The notes below the pieces were generated by a model. It had not been told where the DNA came from. It did not search any database and saw only the letters and a program-made list of their open reading frames with translations. Positions 6,035 to 10,829 of a stretch of 10,829 nucleotides of DNA are shown here, in pieces; position 1 is the first letter of the stretch, and every line of letters starts with the position of its first letter. Where the stretch lies: contig DATLBC010000079.1 in assembly GCA_035527095.1 (NCBI GenBank), positions 1 through 10,829 of the forward strand. The letters are read 5' to 3'. The position numbers and the translations under genes are program-made. The stretch is from Sva-07 sp035527095. GTDB lineage: Bacteria > Actinomycetota > Acidimicrobiia > Acidimicrobiales > Ilumatobacteraceae.

Positions 6035-8245
6035 CTACTCGTTCGTGCGCACGTTCGAGAAGCGGCCGTCGTAGCAGCTCGTATCCGAGAGCTGTTGGGC
6101 CGGCGCAGCAACCGTCGAGTTCGTGTCGAGCGCATCGGACAGGCGCACCGGATCGGCCTGCGTGATGCCGGACATCTGCAGGAACATACACTTCACGACC
6201 GGTGCCGCTGCCTGCGAGCCGTACCCGGCCTTCTCGAGATAGGCGCTCACCGTGTACGGCTTCGATGGGTCACGGCTGTAGGCCGCAAACGCCGACGAGT
6301 CGTTCCAGGGGTAGTTGCCGGCACCCTGGGCTGTGCCGGTCTTGCCCGCGATCGGGATCGCGCTGCTGGGGTAGTTGAAGAAGAGGTTCTCACCCGTCGT
6401 CGAGTGGTAGTAGTCACTGGTGGTTCCCGGCCCGGTGATCACCCGTGACAGCCCACGGTCGATCTCGTCCCACGACTGTTGGTCGAGTGGGAGTTGGCGG
6501 ACGACCTCGCCGGCAATGTTGGGTTCCGCGGCCAGCATCGCCTGGCTGAGATCGACATAGCCCTGAATCGCCGAGTCGGGCACACCCGGCTGGTACACCG
6601 CCTTGATGATCTCGGGCTTCATCACATACCCCTGGTTGGCGATCGTGGAGTACCCCATGGCGAGCTGCAACGGCGACGCCGACAACAGCCCCTGACCGAT
6701 GGCGAGCTGGACGTTGTCGCCGGTGAAGTAGCCGGACGCCTCGGACTCACTGATCACGCCGCGCTCGCCGTACTCGGCCTTCAGTTCCGCGTCGGGGACG
6801 GTTCCGTCGAAGGCGTAGGGCAGATCGATTCCGGGGTCGGAGCCGAAACCGAACTTCCGCAGCTCCTCCTGCAACACCGGCTGGTAGTCGTTCTCGGTCA
6901 TGATCAACTCACCGATGCGGTAGAAGAACGCGTCCGACGACACCGCCAGCGCGGTTTCGACGTCGACTCCCCCGTACACGCAGGGTCGACCGGTGCCGCT
7001 ACACGTGGCGTTTCGGTACACGCAACGAACCAGGCCGTCATTGCACTTGTCTTCCTCGACCGACTCCATGCGGTACGAGCCCTGGTCGCGGTAGTAGTCG
7101 TCGACGCCCATCAGCCCGGTGTCGAGGGCTGCGAAGGCCACGAACGGCTTGAACGTCGAGCCGAGGTTGTATCGACCTTGAATCGCCCGGTTGACAAGAA
7201 TCGACTCGTCGGGGTCGATCGGTTCGCCGTTGGCGTCGACCGACGGGAAGATCTCGTCGAACTTTCCCCCGCCGAGGTCGGATTCGAACCAACGGTTGTC
7301 GAACGTGGGATAGCTCGCGAGGGCGATGATCTGGCCGTTCTGGTAGTTCTGCACCACGACCGAACCCGCCGGTGCCTTGTAGGGCACCTCGCGCGGATAC
7401 CCGGGGAACACCAGCTGCTCGAAGTTCTTCTCGGGGTCGCGAGGGTTGACCGCCACCTGCCGCTGACGGTCGCGCAGCTTGGTCTCGAGTGCCTGCTCGG
7501 CGAACTGCTGCTGGTCGAGATCGATCGTGAGTTGGACGTCGTTGCCGTTGATCGGCGGGACGCGTCGCACCTCTCGCACGATGCGGCTCGCGTTGTCGAC
7601 CTCGTACGTGACGTACCCCCACGTGCCGTGGAGTTCCTGCTCCATGCTCAGTTCGATGCCGAACTGCCCGACGCGCTCGTTCAGGTAGTAGCCGTTGCCC
7701 TGGTAGAAGTCCTTGGTCTCGGCGGTGATGCGTCCCATGTAGCCGATGACATGACTGGCGAGCGGCGCATACGGATAGACCCGTCGCGACTGTTCGAGGA
7801 TCTCGACGCCCGGCAAGTCCTCGACACGTTCTTTGATCGCGATGGCAGTGCGTTCGTCGATGTCCTCGGCGACCGGCATCGGCAGGAACGGGCTGTACAC
7901 CTGGCTGTCGAACCGGTCTTCCATTTCCTCGACCGGAACATCGACCCAACCGGACAGGCGACGGAAGATCTCGGCGCGGTTGTCGCTCTTGCGGATCACT
8001 TCCCAGTCGACAGCGACGGTGAGCACTCGGTCGTTGTCAGCGAGGATTCGTCCTTCCGCGTCGAAGATCCGCCCGCGCTCGGGCAGGAGTGGGACCGTGC
8101 GCAGTTTCGTGGTGTCGACCTTGGCCTGGAGCGCTTCCTGCTCGACGGTCTGCAGGAACCAGAGACGGGCGCCGACGAGCCCGAATAGCATCATGCCGAC
8201 AAGCGCGAGCATGCCGAGGCGGGCGGCGCGCTTGTCAGCGGCCAC
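6035..8245 (-). CDS. mrdA: Penicillin-binding protein 2 (class B transpeptidase)
   Basis: This 736-residue elongation-specific D,D-transpeptidase crosslinks peptidoglycan made by RodA. A single N-terminal membrane anchor (about 9-27) is followed by the PBP dimerisation/pedestal region (LLPERGRIFDAEGRILADN, 53-71). The transpeptidase domain has the nucleophile motif STFK (S363, K366), the second motif SSD (436-438, the SxD form common in PBP2) and KTGT (635-638). Between the first two motifs lie Cys401, 408, 415 and 422, spaced exactly seven apart in the extracytoplasmic domain, suggesting two disulfides. The start is a GTG at 8245, because an in-frame stop lies a short way upstream and no ATG intervenes; Met12 would cut into the anchor. 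It is 131 bases after mreD and six bases before rodA, its expected partner. Confidence 0.94.
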   Translation of the reverse strand: MAADKRAARLGMLALVGMMLFGLVGARLWFLQTVEQEALQAKVDTTKLRTVPLLPERGRIFDAEGRILADNDRVLTVAVDWEVIRKSDNRAEIFRRLSGWVDVPVEEMEDRFDSQVYSPFLPMPVAEDIDERTAIAIKERVEDLPGVEILEQSRRVYPYAPLASHVIGYMGRITAETKDFYQGNGYYLNERVGQFGIELSMEQELHGTWGYVTYEVDNASRIVREVRRVPPINGNDVQLTIDLDQQQFAEQALETKLRDRQRQVAVNPRDPEKNFEQLVFPGYPREVPYKAPAGSVVVQNYQNGQIIALASYPTFDNRWFESDLGGGKFDEIFPSVDANGEPIDPDESILVNRAIQGRYNLGSTFKPFVAFAALDTGLMGVDDYYRDQGSYRMESVEEDKCNDGLVRCVYRNATCSGTGRPCVYGGVDVETALAVSSDAFFYRIGELIMTENDYQPVLQEELRKFGFGSDPGIDLPYAFDGTVPDAELKAEYGERGVISESEASGYFTGDNVQLAIGQGLLSASPLQLAMGYSTIANQGYVMKPEIIKAVYQPGVPDSAIQGYVDLSQAMLAAEPNIAGEVVRQLPLDQQSWDEIDRGLSRVITGPGTTSDYYHSTTGENLFFNYPSSAIPIAGKTGTAQGAGNYPWNDSSAFAAYSRDPSKPYTVSAYLEKAGYGSQAAAPVVKCMFLQMSGITQADPVRLSDALDTNSTVAAPAQQLSDTSCYDGRFSNVRTNE

Positions 8246-8376
8246 GCGGCGTCTGCTCGTTGCTCGGCATCGGAACCATCATGACGACCCGCATGTTACA
8301 AACGTGTTGCGGCAGAGGTGGGTCAGCGACCCCGAGAACTCGGTGAGAATGCGCCTCCGGGCCGCGACCGCGCCGG
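8246..8376. other. 131-base gap between mreD and mrdA with a 19-codon frame
   Basis: The gap is longer than the others in the cluster. A minus-strand TAACAT (8298-8293) could be a -10 box, without a good -35 box. A 19-codon minus-strand frame from ATG 8294 to TGA 8235 (MRVVMMVPMPSNEQTPRGR) overlaps the mrdA GTG by 11 bases and could couple translation into mrdA. No ribosome binding site precedes it, so it is not called as a gene. Confidence 0.3.
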
Positions 8377-8919
8377 TCACGACGTCGGCTCGCTCCCGAC
8401 CGGTTGCTTCCATTCGGGCCGACGCATGCGAAGACACCATCGCGCCAGAGGCACCAGCACCGGACTCATCAGCGCCGCAGCGGCCGACACCACAGCGAGC
8501 ACGATGCCGAGTTCTTGTTGGAACGGCTCGGATTCGCCGATGAATGCTCGAAGGACTGGGATCATCGCCACCCCGGCGGCGGTGCCCAGAGCCGTGAAGA
8601 TCGCCTCGAGCCACCAGTGCGGATCAGCCGCGATCAGCGCCAACAGCCCGCCGACCGCTCCGGCGATCGTCATCGCCGTCGCCGTGGAACCGAGCGGTGT
8701 GCCCTCCGCGAGGTCGAACATGAGACCGAGGGTGAACCCGACGACCGCTCCACGCTCGCTCCCGCCGGCGACTCCCGCAGCAGCGGCCATCGCCATCATG
8801 ATCTGGATGATCACACCACCGACTTGAATCTCGACGAAGAGCGTGCGCTGGAGCGCAAGCAGGATCAGGCCGAGGGGAATCACCCGCACGAGCGGGCCCT
8901 GGACGAACGATGCGAACAT
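8377..8919 (-). CDS. mreD: Rod shape-determining membrane protein MreD
   Basis: This is a 180-residue hydrophobic protein with about five predicted membrane spans, the usual size and topology of MreD. An early span (VIPLGLILLALQRTLF, 13-28) is followed by VGGVIIQIMMAMAAAAGV, then VVGFTLGLMFDLAEGTPLG (59-77), where the G-x-x-x-D-L-pattern after the third span is typical of MreD. MreD is thought to help MreC link the cytoplasmic MreB filaments to the wall synthases. ATG 8919 lies five bases after the mreC stop, with no strong Shine-Dalgarno, consistent with coupling. Primary sequence conservation in MreD is low, so the call rests mainly on topology and position. Confidence 0.87.
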   Translation of the reverse strand: MFASFVQGPLVRVIPLGLILLALQRTLFVEIQVGGVIIQIMMAMAAAAGVAGGSERGAVVGFTLGLMFDLAEGTPLGSTATAMTIAGAVGGLLALIAADPHWWLEAIFTALGTAAGVAMIPVLRAFIGESEPFQQELGIVLAVVSAAAALMSPVLVPLARWCLRMRRPEWKQPVGSEPTS

Positions 8920-8924
8920 CCGGA

Positions 8925-10151
8925 TTACTGATCGACTTCGGAGAGCGGCTTGTACAGCACGACTCGCACGAAGTTGAGCCGGGCCAGGTCGGCATAGAGC
9001 TCGACGTCGAGCAGCGGGCCGCCCGAACCCGGACGATCGGCCCGGTTGAGCACACGGCCAACCGGGATGCCCGTCGGCGCCAGACTCTCGGACCCACCAG
9101 CGGTCTCCACCAGGTCACCGGCGACGAGTTCCGACAGCGACGGGGAATCCTGGAGGAACTTGATCTGCGGCAGGCGGCGCCGACCGCGTCCCTCGAGGGC
9201 GCCGTACTCCTTCTCGATCACCTCGGCCAGAGTGGTCGTCGTCGTGGTGGTTGCGGCCGACGCGGCGACGGTGACCTCCTCGTCGGCCGCCGGGTCGCCG
9301 GGCGACGTGGTCGACGACGCGCCGGTCAACGCGTCGAGCAGGGCCGCGATCTCGTCCGCGGTGAGCGGCCGGCCCGTCACCGGATCGAACACGGGCTGAC
9401 CGTCGGGTCCGAGCGCCGTTCCCGGCAGCGTCGTGTCCGGCACTGGTGAACCGTCGGGAAGTGTCAGGCCCGGCACGATCGGGCCGGCCACGGTGGGCAC
9501 CGTCGTCGTCGTCGTGCCGGCCGCAGCGATCTCCGATTCACTGAGCCCGGACGGCGACGTGTTGGTCGGTCCGGCATCGGCATCGGCATCAGCCGACGAC
9601 GTCACCTTCACCGCAACGCTGTAGCGAAGATCGGTGACGAGCATGACGCGAGCGGACGTTCGAGACACCTGGGTGACCTTGCCGACAAGCCCTGCCTGGT
9701 TGACCACAGCCATGCCGACTTCGATGCCACTCGTGCTGCCCTTGTTGATCTCGATCACCTGGTCGAGGTTGTTCGCTGCTCGGCCGACGACGCGAGCCAC
9801 TTCGGTGTCGATGCCCGACAGCGACGGGAGGCTGTACAGCGCCTGGAGTTCCTTGCCTTCGATCACGGCCGCTTCGGCAGCTGCCTGCGTCCCGATGAGC
9901 CGGTCGACCTGCTCCTGCAGGGCGATGTTCTCCTGCTCGAGATCGTCGTAGTTCGTGATGCCGTGCCAGATCCGCTCGATCGGGTTGGTGACCACACCCG
10001 TCGCTGTCTCGACTGGGCGCATCACCTGGGTGAACCCCTCACGAGCGGCGTCGATCACAGGGTTCCCGCGCAAATCGAGGGTGAGCAGCAGCGCGGTGGT
10101 GAGCAGCAACGCGAGAATGACCCGCTTGCGGCCGACGGAATAGATGGCCAT
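8925..10151 (-). CDS. mreC: Rod shape-determining protein MreC with long Thr/Pro-rich insert
   Basis: This is a bitopic elongasome scaffold. From ATG 10151 it has 408 residues: a short basic head, one membrane span (11-26), a coiled coil (about 69-105, EQENIALQEQVDRL), then the two-barrel periplasmic domain starting TEVARVVGRAANN and running through GIEVGMAVVNQAGLVGKV to DLRYSVAVKV (182). About 135 residues (184-318) then interrupt it, rich in Thr, Pro, Ala and Gly with runs of five and seven Thr. The second barrel resumes at LPQIKFLQDSPSLSELVAGDLVETAGGS and ends at residue 408. Typical MreC proteins are about 270-370 residues and lack such an insert. An in-frame GTG at 10190 would add 13 residues and overlap the mreB end; ATG 10151 was chosen because the family begins just before the anchor. 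Neither start has a clear ribosome binding site. Confidence 0.9.
   Translation of the reverse strand: MAIYSVGRKRVILALLLTTALLLTLDLRGNPVIDAAREGFTQVMRPVETATGVVTNPIERIWHGITNYDDLEQENIALQEQVDRLIGTQAAAEAAVIEGKELQALYSLPSLSGIDTEVARVVGRAANNLDQVIEINKGSTSGIEVGMAVVNQAGLVGKVTQVSRTSARVMLVTDLRYSVAVKVTSSADADADAGPTNTSPSGLSESEIAAAGTTTTTVPTVAGPIVPGLTLPDGSPVPDTTLPGTALGPDGQPVFDPVTGRPLTADEIAALLDALTGASSTTSPGDPAADEEVTVAASAATTTTTTTLAEVIEKEYGALEGRGRRRLPQIKFLQDSPSLSELVAGDLVETAGGSESLAPTGIPVGRVLNRADRPGSGGPLLDVELYADLARLNFVRVVLYKPLSEVDQ
9198..9602 (-). repeat. Low-complexity insert in mreC with short tandem repeats
   Basis: This stretch encodes the Thr/Pro/Ala-rich insert of MreC. It contains near-tandem GCATCG units around 9573-9592 encoding Ala-Asp repeats, and runs of GTC/GTG triplets (plus-strand reading) around 9234-9252 and 9502-9515 encoding polythreonine. 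Such triplet runs can expand or contract by slippage in frame. Boundaries are approximate because they are set by where MreC-like sequence stops and resumes. Confidence 0.55.
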
Positions 10152-10176
10152 GGTGGTGACGAACGTCGTGGACGCG

Positions 10177-10829
<653 letters not shown>

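Overview
This is a GC-rich window, dense with long open frames on both strands and with strong G/C preference at third codon positions. Gene content and order (mreB-mreC-mreD-mrdA-rodA followed by an RNase E/G gene, all on the minus strand) point to a rod-type cell-wall elongation locus. Composition, Thr/Pro-rich linkers and an RNase E with a basic N-terminal extension suggest an actinobacterium, possibly of the Acidimicrobiia (Ilumatobacter-like). The taxonomic call is inference.

Reading the minus strand from the right edge: mreB enters truncated (C-terminal 216 residues), followed by mreC, mreD, a class B penicillin-binding protein (mrdA/PBP2) and the SEDS glycosyltransferase rodA. Spacing is tight except for 131 bases before mrdA. 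MreB filaments organise the elongasome, MreC/MreD link it to the periplasmic side, and RodA-PBP2 polymerise and crosslink lateral-wall peptidoglycan. After a 360-base leader comes a 625-residue RNase E/G.

Seven bases after the RNase stop lies the most interesting gene: a 103-codon frame (2628 to 2317, minus strand) interrupted once by an in-frame TGA. Twenty bases after that TGA is the loop of a perfect 6-bp hairpin with a GGUC apical loop, which fits the bacterial SECIS (selenocysteine insertion) pattern. The frame continues intact to a TAG with unchanged codon usage, and its layout resembles an IscA/HesB-like protein with selenocysteine where the first cluster Cys normally sits. Conventional gene calling would truncate this gene or miss it. 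A short hairpin after its TAG probably ends the transcript.

The left third is accessory: a plus-strand lipoprotein of unknown function (1542-2057), convergent with the selenoprotein gene, and a divergent monoacylglycerol-lipase-like alpha/beta hydrolase (1199 to 324, minus). Their shared upstream region contains a strong inverted repeat. The first ~200 bases have no convincing gene but carry several nested inverted repeats, including a perfect 12-bp pair, and may belong to an unidentified structured RNA cut by the window edge.
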